Assembly (NCBI GenBank): GCA_965248675.1
Contig: CBDFJZ010000008.1
Coordinates: forward strand, 1,982,307 to 2,046,306
Source of the DNA: UBA6627 sp965248675
Lineage (GTDB): Bacteria > Chloroflexota > Dehalococcoidia > UBA2979
DNA length: 64,000 nucleotides
Direction: 5' to 3'
A program made the translations under genes and the position numbers. Shown here piece after piece: positions 27,059-35,057 of this stretch. The notes under the pieces are model-generated. The model was not told the DNA's origin. It did not search any database and worked only from the letters and a program-made list of their open reading frames with translations. The stretch's first letter is position 1. Each line of letters begins with the position of its first letter.

Positions 27059-30000
27059 CTACTCGTAACGTAGCGCTTCGGCGACGGAGACGCGCGACGC
27101 GCTGCGCGCCGGCCAGAGCGTCATCAGCGCACTCGCGACGTACGCGATGCTGACGATGATCGCGAGCCGACGCCAGGGCACCTGGAAGTCGAGCTCCGCC
27201 CCGTCGGTAAGATCGGGGCTCGTCAGTAGGTTGTACGAGAGCGCCGAACCGAGCAGCACACCCATCGCGATCCCGGTCAGGGCGATGAATGACGACTCGA
27301 AGAAGAACGAGGTCGCCACCAACCGCCGCGAGTAGCCGATCGCGCGAAGCATGCCGATCTGCTGGCGCCGTTCGACGACGGTGCGGAATGCGATCACACC
27401 GAGGGCGGCGATCCCGACCACCAGGCCAAGGCCCATGAAGCCCTCGAAGAGGAGCTGGAAGCCTTGCGACTGGGCGGCCGCGGAGTCGATCTGATCCTCG
27501 ACCGAGCTCGCCTGGACGCCGCGCTCGAGCAGCGTGGACTCGATCCCCTTGGCCGTGTCGTCCTCGAATGACTTCGATCGATCCACAGTGGTGAGGAAGA
27601 AGCTGTCCACGGCGCCGCCGTCGGTGAGCTCCTCGACCATCCCGACCTGACCGATCACCCCGACCAGATCGAACAGCACGCCAGTCACCTGAGGCTCGAG
27701 GATGCCGATCAGGTGCAGGTTCTGCGTGGCGCCGGTTTCGGCATCACGCGCGGTCAGCGAGATCGGCGACCACGGAGTCTCCTCAAGCTCGCTGCCGCTG
27801 CGATTGATAGTGAACGATTCTTCCGGGTCGCCGAAGCCCCCGCCGGCGAGGTCGAGAATGTCGGCGCTGGCGATCACGAGCGTCGGGTCGCTCCGGATCG
27901 CCTCCAGCACGTCTGCGTCGCTGTCGTAGCCGATCGCTCGGCTTTGCAGCGGCAGCGCCGCGAGGTCAAAGAAGGCCTCGTCACCCCCGCGGAACGGGAA
28001 GCCCTGGAAGTCGGACACACCGTCCTGACGGAACTGCGGAACGTCGGTCACGACCCTGCCGATACCGCTCACGCTCGCGTCGATGTCGTAGCCCTCCTCG
28101 GTCAGGACGGCGTCGAGATCGTCGATCCGGTTCGAGGGGTTGCCTTGGACCACGACGTCGAACCCCGCGCTGGCCTCATCGCCGAGGAAGAGCTGGCTGA
28201 AGTTGAAGTTCAGGAACGCCATCACGACGAGGCTGAACACGACCAGCCCGAACATCGCGAGCGTGATGCCGGTCCGGAACTGAGCGGCGAGCGGGTAGGC
28301 AACGGCGGTACGGATCGCCGGCATCAGCCCGCCGAGGATGCCGCCCAGCCTCGTGATGAAGCCCAGGAAGAAGCTCGCGTTGAAGACGATCGCGATCGTC
28401 GCGCTCGCCGTGATGCAAATCCCCGAGACGAAGAACATCTCGATGTTGCCGCTGATCTCCTTCGGGCCGATGCCAATCCTCGAGAGAACGCCCCCGATCG
28501 GGTCGGTCCAGCCATCGCCGCCGTCCCAGATCAGGGAGAACGGAAGCGGGAGCAGCCAGTACCAGACGAGGCCGAGGCTCGCGACGGTGAATGCGACGCG
28601 GGACGGGGCCCCCCAGTAGGTCGCAAGCATCGCGATCGCGAGCACGGCGAGCGTGGTGCCCGAGGCGTACGCGAAGGATTGCCCCCACTCCCAGCCGCCG
28701 AAGTAGATGAAGACGGCGCCAACGAGCAGCATTACGACGGCCCACCCACCGGAGTTCCGGTGGCGATCCGCCCAGCTCTTCGTCTTCAGAAGCCCGAGTG
28801 TGGGCATCGCCAGTGGGAACAGCAGTAGGCCCCAGAGCGACAGCGGTAGCCAGCGCTTCCACCCGGTCATCGTTGTCAGGCTCCCGCTGGCCAGCCGCAT
28901 CGAGTAGCCGTACAGAACGCCCAGCGGTACCAGCGCCAGGAACGGAGCGCCATAGATCCTGAGCGAGAGGATGAAGCTCTGGAAGACGATCGCGGCAATC
29001 GCTCCGAAGAACGCGATCCAGAGCAAGGACCAGAGCGCCCCCAGGCTGCCCTGCCCGAGGTCCGACCACGATGGATTGCGACCGCCCAGTAGCTGCGGTT
29101 CGGGCAGATCGCGGATCGCCCGCACGATGTTCAGGTTCGCCGCCCGCCAGGCCGAGAACGCAACTGTCGCGAAGGTGACCGTCACTCCCGCCGCGTACGC
29201 GATGACAAAGCCCTGCGGGTTGACGTTGAAGGTGATCGTGAAGCCCGACTCCTCGGCGTTCAGGGCTCGGCCGAGAACGAAGATCAGCAGCCAGGCGACG
29301 CCCAATCCGAGGATCGCGCCGACCAGCGCCGATCCCACGTTGTAGGCCATGCCCTCGGCGATGTAGCTCTGCGTGAGGTGCAGGCGGCTCATGCCGATCG
29401 CACGCGCCATGCCCATCTCCGAGCGGCGCTCGGCCGCGAGCATGATGAAGATCAGGAAGATCAGCATGATCCCGGCAGCGATCGAGAAGAGCCCGAAAAT
29501 CAGGAAGATCGTCACGAAGATCGAGCCGATCAGCTCGCCGAGCTCGATGAACTCTTTCTTCGTGAACGCGATCTCCGCGCCCGACTCAGGGTGGCTGTCG
29601 AGGAAGGCCTGGAGCTTGTCCTCTACTTGATCGCTGATCTCAAGGGTGTCCCGAACCCCGCCGAGCGACGAGACGCCGATTAGATCGAGGCTGTCCGGCT
29701 CGTCGAACAGCGTGCGCGCCACATCGATGTTGATCGCCATGCCGCCGGACTCGATGTTTCCCTGGTTCGTGATCGAGCTGTCGCGGATCACCTCCAAGAC
29801 GTTGAAATCGGCGGGGGCGTTCTCAAAGAACACGGTGACGGTGTCGCCTGCGCGGGCATCGATCTCCTCGGCGAGCCGTTCGGTGATGAAGGCGTCGTTT
29901 TCCGAAAGCGCTGAGGCGGAGATCAGCTCGCCGTTGAGTCGGCGAAGGCCGTTAAACGTGTCGACCGTCTCCGGGTCGACGCCGACGACCAGTGACGAGG

Positions 30001-30451
30001 GCTCGGAGAGTCGCGCTTCCACGTTCAGGACTGGGAGCTGTCGAGCGAGCAGGCCAGTGATGCCGTCGATCTCCGGGTCGGACGCGAACTCGCCGCGTAG
30101 CTCATCGAAGAAGCCGACCTCCGTGAAGTCGTCGCTGCGGCCGATCGCCTCGTTCTCGTCAAAGACGATCAGGAAGTCGACCTCCTCGAGCTGTTTGTAG
30201 AGCTGGTTGGTGGCCGAGAAGCCGACGGTGTCGCCGGTCGCGAACGCGGCGCTCACGATCAGCGTCGAGAGCATCAGGCCGACCACGATCAGGACCGTTT
30301 GCGAGACGCGGCGGCGGATGTTGCGGAATCCCATCCGCACGAGCAGCGGCTGCTTCCAGGCGATCCAGCCGAGCACCCCGAAGGTGGCCCCCATCAGCAA
30401 CAGCAGCCCGACCATGATCGAAACGAGCGAGACCCCGAAGAGGCTATCCAC
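27059..30451 (-). CDS. ABC transporter permease with two FtsX domains
   Basis: An 1130-residue membrane protein of the MacB/LolC type. An N-terminal helix is followed by an exported domain (about residues 60-290) and a first FtsX unit (IFVTIFLIFGLFSIAAGIML, RRSEMGMARAIGMSRLHL). A block of extra helices and a second exported domain follow, and the protein closes with a second FtsX unit (GIAALGVIAFRTVVERRQQI, GMLRAIGYSRRLV). The VLLGSALSYN helix and the C-terminal ARSASRVSVAEALRYE tail are characteristic. Such proteins couple ATP hydrolysis to mechanical pulling of lipoproteins, peptides or lipids at the membrane. Its start overlaps the stop of the ATPase gene by eight bases, so the two form one operon. 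Confidence 0.92.
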   Translation of the reverse strand: MDSLFGVSLVSIMVGLLLLMGATFGVLGWIAWKQPLLVRMGFRNIRRRVSQTVLIVVGLMLSTLIVSAAFATGDTVGFSATNQLYKQLEEVDFLIVFDENEAIGRSDDFTEVGFFDELRGEFASDPEIDGITGLLARQLPVLNVEARLSEPSSLVVGVDPETVDTFNGLRRLNGELISASALSENDAFITERLAEEIDARAGDTVTVFFENAPADFNVLEVIRDSSITNQGNIESGGMAINIDVARTLFDEPDSLDLIGVSSLGGVRDTLEISDQVEDKLQAFLDSHPESGAEIAFTKKEFIELGELIGSIFVTIFLIFGLFSIAAGIMLIFLIFIMLAAERRSEMGMARAIGMSRLHLTQSYIAEGMAYNVGSALVGAILGLGVAWLLIFVLGRALNAEESGFTITFNVNPQGFVIAYAAGVTVTFATVAFSAWRAANLNIVRAIRDLPEPQLLGGRNPSWSDLGQGSLGALWSLLWIAFFGAIAAIVFQSFILSLRIYGAPFLALVPLGVLYGYSMRLASGSLTTMTGWKRWLPLSLWGLLLFPLAMPTLGLLKTKSWADRHRNSGGWAVVMLLVGAVFIYFGGWEWGQSFAYASGTTLAVLAIAMLATYWGAPSRVAFTVASLGLVWYWLLPLPFSLIWDGGDGWTDPIGGVLSRIGIGPKEISGNIEMFFVSGICITASATIAIVFNASFFLGFITRLGGILGGLMPAIRTAVAYPLAAQFRTGITLAMFGLVVFSLVVMAFLNFNFSQLFLGDEASAGFDVVVQGNPSNRIDDLDAVLTEEGYDIDASVSGIGRVVTDVPQFRQDGVSDFQGFPFRGGDEAFFDLAALPLQSRAIGYDSDADVLEAIRSDPTLVIASADILDLAGGGFGDPEESFTINRSGSELEETPWSPISLTARDAETGATQNLHLIGILEPQVTGVLFDLVGVIGQVGMVEELTDGGAVDSFFLTTVDRSKSFEDDTAKGIESTLLERGVQASSVEDQIDSAAAQSQGFQLLFEGFMGLGLVVGIAALGVIAFRTVVERRQQIGMLRAIGYSRRLVATSFFFESSFIALTGIAMGVLLGSALSYNLLTSPDLTDGAELDFQVPWRRLAIIVSIAYVASALMTLWPARSASRVSVAEALRYE

Positions 30452-31157
30452 CGACGGCCGTCATTTCCGCGTTCACTTCCTCGCGCTCGATCACGCCGTC
30501 GACCATGTGGATCGTGCGGTGACAGCGGGCGGCGATTGCGGGGTCGTGCGTCACGATCACGAACGTTTGATGCTGCTCGCGGTTGAGCTCTTGCATCAGC
30601 TCCATGATGTCGTTCGCGGTCTTCCGATCGAGGTCGCCGGTCGGTTCGTCCGCCCAGACGATGGCCGGGTCATTGACGAGCGCGCGTGCGATCGTGACGC
30701 GCTGGCGCTGGCCGCCCGAGAGCTCAGAGGGTTTGTGTGCCGCCCACTCCTCGAGGTCGACACGGCGGAGCGAGGCGAGCGCGCGCTCGCGTGCCTCGCG
30801 CGGCGGGGTGCCGGAGACGAGCAACGGCAGCTCGACGTTCTCGATCGCGCTGAGGACCGGGAGCAGATTGTAGAACTGGAAGATGAAGCCCATCCGGTGC
30901 GCGCGGTAGCTGGTCTTCGAGTTGTCGTCGAGTGACGCCAGATCGGCGCCGTCGATCAGGACGCGGCCCTCGGTCGGGTCGTCGATACCGGACATGCAGT
31001 TCAGAAGCGTGGTTTTGCCGCACCCGGAGGGGCCCATGATCGCGACCATCGAACCCGTTTCGACGGTGAGGTCAACGCCGCGGAGCGCGTGTACCAGGAT
31101 CGCGCCGGTGTCGTAGGTCTTCACGAGGCCGGTGACCTCGATGATCGGCTGGTTCAT
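30444..31157 (-). CDS. ABC transporter ATP-binding protein (MacB/LolD type)
   Basis: A 237-residue ATPase with all motor motifs: Walker A GPSGCGKTTLLNC, Q-loop MGFIFQFYNLLPVL, signature ELSGGQRQRVTIARAL, Walker B IVWADEPTGDLD, and switch His VIVTHDPAIA. The ending MVDGVIEREE and the layout match MacB/LolD-type ATPases that partner FtsX-domain permeases. It is the first gene of a two-gene operon and overlaps the permease by eight bases. The ATG at 31155-31157 follows an AAGAGGA run on the coding strand. Confidence 0.95.
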   Translation of the reverse strand: MNQPIIEVTGLVKTYDTGAILVHALRGVDLTVETGSMVAIMGPSGCGKTTLLNCMSGIDDPTEGRVLIDGADLASLDDNSKTSYRAHRMGFIFQFYNLLPVLSAIENVELPLLVSGTPPREARERALASLRRVDLEEWAAHKPSELSGGQRQRVTIARALVNDPAIVWADEPTGDLDRKTANDIMELMQELNREQHQTFVIVTHDPAIAARCHRTIHMVDGVIEREEVNAEMTAVGG

Positions 31158-31425
31158 TGGTGTCCTCTTTCAGGCGACTGACCGGGCACCGGCTCGACCA
31201 GGTGGGATGTGCTTTGGGGGCGGGTGCGCCTGAGAGGGTAGGTCGCGCCCGACCTTGGCACAATTAACTCTGGCCGTTCGTTCGCGGGACTCATGTCGGA
31301 CATCCCAAGCGAGGTTCACGGTCGGATCGTAGAGTCGCGGCAGGCCTCGCCGAGGTCATCCCCCAAAGGGGGGATTCGCTCCCGACACGCGCGACCGAGC
31401 GAGCTTGGTTCAGGTAGGGGACGGC

Positions 31426-31593
31426 ATGGCGTTTGGCATCTTGCTCGTGCTGGTTGGCTCGCTGCTGCTGATCGACTCGCTCGACATCATCGAGGGTGTC
31501 GGCTTCGCGGAGCTGTGGCCGTTGCTGCTGATCGCCGTCGGGGTGGCGATCGTCTACGAGCGGGTACGCCGTAGCTGGCGCCGGCGTCGCTAA
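31426..31593 (+). CDS. Small two-helix membrane protein (LiaI/LiaF-type N-terminal segment)
   Basis: A 55-residue protein from ATG 31426, with TAGGGG six bases upstream. It has two hydrophobic hairpin segments (GILLVLVGSLLLIDSLDI and LWPLLLIAVGVAIVYERV) and an Arg-rich tail. This is the toast-rack companion or DUF5668-like membrane pair often seen alone next to LiaF-like genes. It lies 13 bases before such a gene on the same strand. Probably part of an envelope-stress-type membrane complex; that is inference from neighbours. Confidence 0.65.
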   Translation: MAFGILLVLVGSLLLIDSLDIIEGVGFAELWPLLLIAVGVAIVYERVRRSWRRRR

Positions 31594-31606
31594 CGGGCTC
31601 ATCGAA

Positions 31607-32188
31607 ATGACATCTCGACTACGCGACGTGCTTCCAGTCACCGTCGGCCTCTACCTCGTCGCGGTCGGCGTCGTCTTTGCGATCGACAGCTTTGGCGTGG
31701 TCGAGATCGGCGTCGCCGGGATCATCGAGGCGGCCGTCGGCCTCGCGCTGATCGCGCTTGGCGTGCTCGCCGTGCTCGCGTGGCTGCGGGTGCGGCGGTT
31801 CTCCAGGCGGCTCCAACGCGCCTTCGGCCACGTCCGCTCGGGCGACGACTGGAGCGTCGAGGACGGCGTGATCCGGACCGCCCTCGGTGACATCCACCTC
31901 GATCTCGCGGACGCCTCGTTGCCACCGGGCGACACGGAGCTGACGCTGCTGTGCTGGCTGGGGACGGTGCAGGTCAGGGTGCCGGAGGGCGTCGAGCTCG
32001 ATGTGACGGCGCAGACGCTCGTCGGGACGGTGGACATCCTCGGGGTGCGCGAGGAGGGGTTCATCCGCGACATCCGTGTGCGGTCGAGCGGACCGCCCTT
32101 GGAGCGGCGGTTGCGGCTGCGGCTCTCGACAGTGATCGGCGAGCTGCTCGTGGTGCAGGCGGGCGAGGGCATGGGGGAACGGGTGTAG
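31607..32188 (+). CDS. LiaF-like membrane protein with C-terminal toast-rack domain
   Basis: A 193-residue protein. Two membrane helices (VGLYLVAVGVVFAIDSFGV and AVGLALIALGVLAVLAWL) are followed by a cytoplasmic or peripheral beta-solenoid (DUF2154/LiaF C-terminal) beginning at WSVEDGVIRTALGDIHLDL, with repeats GTVQVRVPEGVELDVTAQTL and GTVDILGVREEG. In Bacillus, LiaF restrains the LiaS kinase under cell-wall stress. No two-component genes lie here, so the role is open. The unit with the preceding small gene is divergent from the ABC operon. Confidence 0.82.
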   Translation: MTSRLRDVLPVTVGLYLVAVGVVFAIDSFGVVEIGVAGIIEAAVGLALIALGVLAVLAWLRVRRFSRRLQRAFGHVRSGDDWSVEDGVIRTALGDIHLDLADASLPPGDTELTLLCWLGTVQVRVPEGVELDVTAQTLVGTVDILGVREEGFIRDIRVRSSGPPLERRLRLRLSTVIGELLVVQAGEGMGERV

Positions 32189-32224
32189 GGCCGCTCGCGC
32201 CGCCGGTCGCGCGCCGCTTCCCTC

Positions 32225-32279
32225 TTGACAAGATGTATCAGGTACCTAGATATTATCCGGGACCGATACATCGGTATCT
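32225..32279 (+). promoter_or_regulatory. Promoter and likely PadR operator upstream of padR-arsM
   Basis: A consensus -35 box TTGACA (32225-32230) is followed by AT-rich sequence with TAGATA at 16 bases and TATTAT at 20 bases as -10 candidates. GATGTATC (32232-32239) is an exact inverted repeat of GATACATC (32264-32271), so the pair brackets the -10 region; the palindromes GGTACC and GATAC-GTATC lie within and beside it. Overlap with the promoter suggests repression by the adjacent regulator. Confidence 0.6.
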
Positions 32280-32292
32280 GAGGGGTATGCCC

Positions 32293-32688
32293 ATGAGCCT
32301 CGAGCAAGCGGACCACTGGGACTTGGCGGTACGACGCGGGGTATCGAAGCTGTTCTTGCTGTCGGCGCTCTCCGAGCGGCCGATGCACGGCTACGAGCTG
32401 GCGCAAGAGATCGCCGTCCGGTCCGGTGAGTGTTGCGCGCCCAGCGACGCGGCGATCTACCCGACGCTGCGCGAGCTGTCCGAGGGTGGTTACATCACTT
32501 GCGAGGCGACCTCGACCGGGAAGCGACAGCGCAACGTCTGCACGCTGACCGCGAGCGGTCGCGACGTGCTGGCAACGGCGGCGGCCTCATGGGGCCGCGT
32601 GCTGCCGCACCTCGCGAAGGTGATCGAGGAAGCCCCGACGCCCCGACAACCAATCACGTTCGTCGAACCGAAGGAGAAGGTGCGATGA
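32293..32688 (+). CDS. PadR family transcriptional regulator with vicinal cysteines
   Basis: A 131-residue winged-helix regulator. The PadR core is clear (RRGVSKLFLLSALSERPMHG, YELAQEIA, IYPTLRELSEGGYI), followed by a C-terminal helical dimer part. Unusually, the loop before the recognition helix carries a Cys pair (SGECCAPSDAAIYP) that could bind a trivalent metalloid; another Cys is in YITCEA and one in NVCTL. The gene overlaps arsM (ATGA), so it most likely controls arsenite methylation. ATG 32293 lies seven bases after GAGGGG; ATG 32287 is too close to it. Confidence 0.85.
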   Translation: MSLEQADHWDLAVRRGVSKLFLLSALSERPMHGYELAQEIAVRSGECCAPSDAAIYPTLRELSEGGYITCEATSTGKRQRNVCTLTASGRDVLATAAASWGRVLPHLAKVIEEAPTPRQPITFVEPKEKVR

Positions 32689-33566
32689 CTGCCTCCGATC
32701 AGACCGAGACCCGGCGAAACCACGAGATCCAGCAGACCGTGAGTGAACGCTACGGCGCGATCGCCGACCGCGTCCTCGCGTCCCAGGGTGCGCCGGCCAG
32801 CGGCGCGACGATCGAGTTCCTCGAGACGTCGAGCGCCGCCGCCTGTTGCGCCCCGTCGGAGGGCGCCGCCGGCGACGCCTGCTGCGGCCCGGCTGCGGTT
32901 GAGCTCGTCGGCGCGGACGGCGCCGCCGACGAGGGCATCGAGTACGGCTCGCGGCTCTACTCCGAGGGCGAGACGGCGACGCTGCCGGCCGCCGCCGTCG
33001 ACGCATCGCTTGGCTGCGGTAACCCGGTGGCGATCGCGGAGCTGAACGCTGGCGAGCGCGTGCTTGACCTCGGGTCGGGTGGCGGCATCGACTGCTTCCT
33101 CTCGGCGCGACAGGTCGGGCCGGAGGGCGAGGTCTGGGGGCTCGACATGACGCCTTCGATGATCCGGCTCGCGCGGCGGAACGCGGAGAAGGTCGAGGCG
33201 ACCAACGTCCACTTCCGCCTCGGTGAGATCGAGCACATGCCATTCGAGTCGGATCACTTCGATGCGATCATCTCGAACTGTGTGATCAACCTGTCGACCG
33301 ACAAGCCGCAGGTGTTTCGAGAGGCGTTCCGCGTACTGAAGCCGGGCGCGCGGCTGCGCGTCTCCGACATGGTCTGGACGCGCGACGTCCCGCTCGAGGA
33401 GCGCGGCGACGCCGAGGCCTGGGCAGGCTGCGTCGCCGGGGCGCTGCCACTGGCCGAGTACCTCGGGGCGATCGAAGCCGCCGGGTTCGTCGATGCCAGC
33501 GCGGACTACGAGGAGAACGAGCGCGGCATCGCGTCGGCCTACGTGTGGGCGCGGAAGCCGGCGTAG
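32685..33566 (+). CDS. arsM: Arsenite methyltransferase
   Basis: A 293-residue SAM-dependent methyltransferase. The N-terminal part carries two Cys pairs (AAACCAPSEG and GDACCGPAA), then GYGS-type spacing and the Rossmann motifs VLDLGSGGGIDCFLSARQVG, GLDMTPSMIRLARRNA and SNCVINLSTDKPQVFREAFR, with the further Cys in EAWAGCVAGAL, the usual ArsM thiol ligands. It methylates arsenite with S-adenosylmethionine to less toxic or volatile forms in the cytoplasm. It is coupled to the PadR gene by a four-base overlap and ends in a strong terminator. A diverged copy of its last 73 codons lies 1.1 kb downstream. Confidence 0.93.
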   Translation: MTASDQTETRRNHEIQQTVSERYGAIADRVLASQGAPASGATIEFLETSSAAACCAPSEGAAGDACCGPAAVELVGADGAADEGIEYGSRLYSEGETATLPAAAVDASLGCGNPVAIAELNAGERVLDLGSGGGIDCFLSARQVGPEGEVWGLDMTPSMIRLARRNAEKVEATNVHFRLGEIEHMPFESDHFDAIISNCVINLSTDKPQVFREAFRVLKPGARLRVSDMVWTRDVPLEERGDAEAWAGCVAGALPLAEYLGAIEAAGFVDASADYEENERGIASAYVWARKPA

Positions 33567-33588
33567 CGCCGGGTCGACCTCGGGACGT

Positions 33589-33623
33589 GCGGCCGGTGGC
33601 GGAGACGTCGCCGGCCGCTTTTT
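33589..33623 (+). terminator. Rho-independent terminator of padR-arsM
   Basis: GCGGCCGG (33589-33596) pairs with CCGGCCGC (33611-33618) and is followed by TTTTT. The hairpin sequence recurs at about 34700-34728 and 34821-34849. Confidence 0.85.
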
Positions 33624-33658
33624 GCGTCGGGCTCCCCGCGGTACGCGGGCGGGCGGTG

Positions 33659-34117
33659 TCAGCGTCGCATCGTCTGGAGCTCGGCTCGTGATCGCTGCGT
33701 CACGTAGAGCGCCAGTAGCAGTAGCAGAAAAGCCGTGGGGATGTGCACCATCGTCAGCTCGCGGCCGATCTGCTGGATGCCGTAGCCGAGCAAGTGAGCC
33801 TGGACGAACCAGATCACAGCGAGCGCCACGGTCCACCAGGCGATCCGGCGCGACGGATAACGAGCGACGAACGCCAGCGGAACGACGGCGACGACGAGCA
33901 GGTAGGAGGTGAGCTCACCCGCGATCCCGTGCGCGGTTAGGAACGCCGCGTCGCCGCGGCCGTAGAACCCGGAGAACAGGAAGCCCTGGAGCACCACCTC
34001 GGCGGTGGCCGCGGCGACCAGCACCGTGTGCGCGAGTGCCGCCCAGTATCGAGGGGCTCGCGCCGCCGACGACACCGCGCCGGCCGCTGACAAGATCGGA
34101 CTGTCCGCGCTCGCCAT
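33659..34117 (-). CDS. Four-helix membrane protein of unknown function
   Basis: About 152 residues from ATG 34115-34117, four bases after GAGAGG; a frame to 34228 adds an unlikely leader. It has four membrane segments (YWAALAHTVLVAAATAEVVL, SYLLVVAVVPLAFVARYP, WWTVALAVIWFVQAHLLGYG, HIPTAFLLLLLALYV) with conserved-looking His and Gln residues within the helices, resembling small DUF6220-type proteins. It faces arsM and lies inside the segment bracketed by the two arsM 3' ends. An AT-rich stretch with the palindrome GAGTATTACTC at 34157-34167 lies upstream and may be its promoter or operator. Confidence 0.65.
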   Translation of the reverse strand: MASADSPILSAAGAVSSAARAPRYWAALAHTVLVAAATAEVVLQGFLFSGFYGRGDAAFLTAHGIAGELTSYLLVVAVVPLAFVARYPSRRIAWWTVALAVIWFVQAHLLGYGIQQIGRELTMVHIPTAFLLLLLALYVTQRSRAELQTMRR

Positions 34118-34257
34118 CGACCTCTCGTCCGTCCACGCAACCGCGATGCACGCTGAATTGAGTATTACTCTAATAAATATAGTGACACTCCACAAGCATG
34201 GATGGATGGCAGCCGCTCGCGCGGTCAACGGGCCTCTCGACTGCGCGTGCGGTACCT

Positions 34258-34274
34258 ATACCCCCCTAGGGTAT
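34258..34274 (+). promoter_or_regulatory. CsoR/CstR-like operator, copy 1
   Basis: ATACCC-N5-GGGTAT, a perfect inverted repeat of six bases per arm, followed closely by a TAGTATTCT stretch that could be a -10 box. The same arms and spacing occur at 34983-34999. The form matches operators of copper or persulfide sensors of the CsoR family; no csoR gene is in the window. Confidence 0.55.
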
Positions 34275-34425
34275 GTGCGCTAGTATTCTTCCCGGTTCGT
34301 TTTCGGAGTGGGCCTGAAAAGTCTCGCCGTCGCCCAGGACCTGGCGAACTCCGCCGCGACGAGCCGGACTCACCCGACGGCACCGGGCACAGCCCGACGG
34401 CTGACAACGAAAGGAGGAAACAGCC

Positions 34426-34674
34426 ATGACGACGTTGGCAACATCCGTCGTTCGTTCCAGGCTGCGCGTCTCCGACATGGTCTGGACGCGCGACGTCCCG
34501 CTCGAGGAGCGCGGCGACGCCGAGGCCTGGGCCGGCTGCGTCGCCGGCGCCCTCCCGCTGAGGGAGTACCTCGGAGCGATCGAAGCCGCCGGGTTCGTCG
34601 ACGCGAGCGCCGACTACGAGGACAACGAGCGCGGGATCGCTTCGGCGTACGTCTGGGCGCGGAAGCCCGCGTAG
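34426..34674 (+). CDS. Short chimeric ORF: new 11-residue start joined to a second arsM C-terminus
   Basis: ATG 34426 has a very strong ribosome site (AAAGGAGG, eight bases upstream). After about 11 residues (MTTLATSVVRS) the frame joins the last 72 residues of ArsM (RLRVSDMVWTRDVPL to YVWARKPA). It lacks the SAM-binding part, so it is not a methyltransferase, but it keeps the GCVAGAL Cys. Compared with arsM the first 75 bases are identical; most later changes are at third codon positions (only Ala to Arg and Glu to Asp alter the protein). It may encode a small arsenic-binding peptide or be a relic of a second arsM. A CsoR-like operator lies 150 bases upstream. Confidence 0.5.
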   Translation: MTTLATSVVRSRLRVSDMVWTRDVPLEERGDAEAWAGCVAGALPLREYLGAIEAAGFVDASADYEDNERGIASAYVWARKPA

Positions 34675-34680
34675 CGCCGG
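34460..34680 (+). repeat. Direct repeat of the arsM 3' end
   Basis: These 221 bases correspond to 33352-33572 at a constant offset of 1108, with about 18 differences clustered after the first 75 identical bases. Together the two copies bracket the four-helix membrane gene and the first CsoR-like operator. Confidence 0.85.
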
Positions 34681-34688
34681 ACGCGGGC

Positions 34689-34930
34689 CTCGGATTCAAC
34701 GGCCGGTGGCGGAGACGTCGCCGGCCGTTTCGCGTTTCGCATCACGGGTAGTGAGGTCGCGCCGGAATACCCCCGCGGGGGGACGCCGGAGCGTGTCCGG
34801 ATGCCAGGACTCGGATTCGGCGGCTGGTGGCGGAGACGTCGCCGGCCGTTTCGTGTTTCGCATCACGGGGGTAGTGAGGCCGCGCCGGAATACCCCCGCG
34901 GGGGGACGCCGGAGCGTGTCCGGACGCCTT
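34689..34930. repeat. Two tandem copies of a 121-bp unit with hairpins
   Basis: Each unit starts CTCGGATTC and holds the arsM-type terminator hairpin (GGTGGCGGAGACGTCGCCGG), then TTTCGCATCACGG. It ends in AATACCCCCGCGGGGGGACG, which contains a C5-GC-G5 palindrome. The second unit starts at 34810 and has about two extra G. No gene is seen from 34675 to 35057. Confidence 0.8.
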
Positions 34931-34982
34931 GAATGGGTCACGGTAGCGGCGGCGTGGATGTGACGCCAAGGCCGGTATACCC

Positions 34983-34999
34983 ATACCCCTATAGGGTAT
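34983..34999 (+). promoter_or_regulatory. CsoR/CstR-like operator, copy 2, upstream of the PAP2 gene
   Basis: ATACCC-N5-GGGTAT with arms and spacing identical to 34258-34274. It lies 58 bases before the PAP2 start; the overlapping TATAGGGTATGAT may include the -10 box, so a bound repressor would block transcription. Confidence 0.55.
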
Positions 35000-35057
35000 G
35001 ATAGGCTCAACCGGGAGCGAGCGAGAGCCCGACGATCAACGTCCAACGGGGGCGGTC

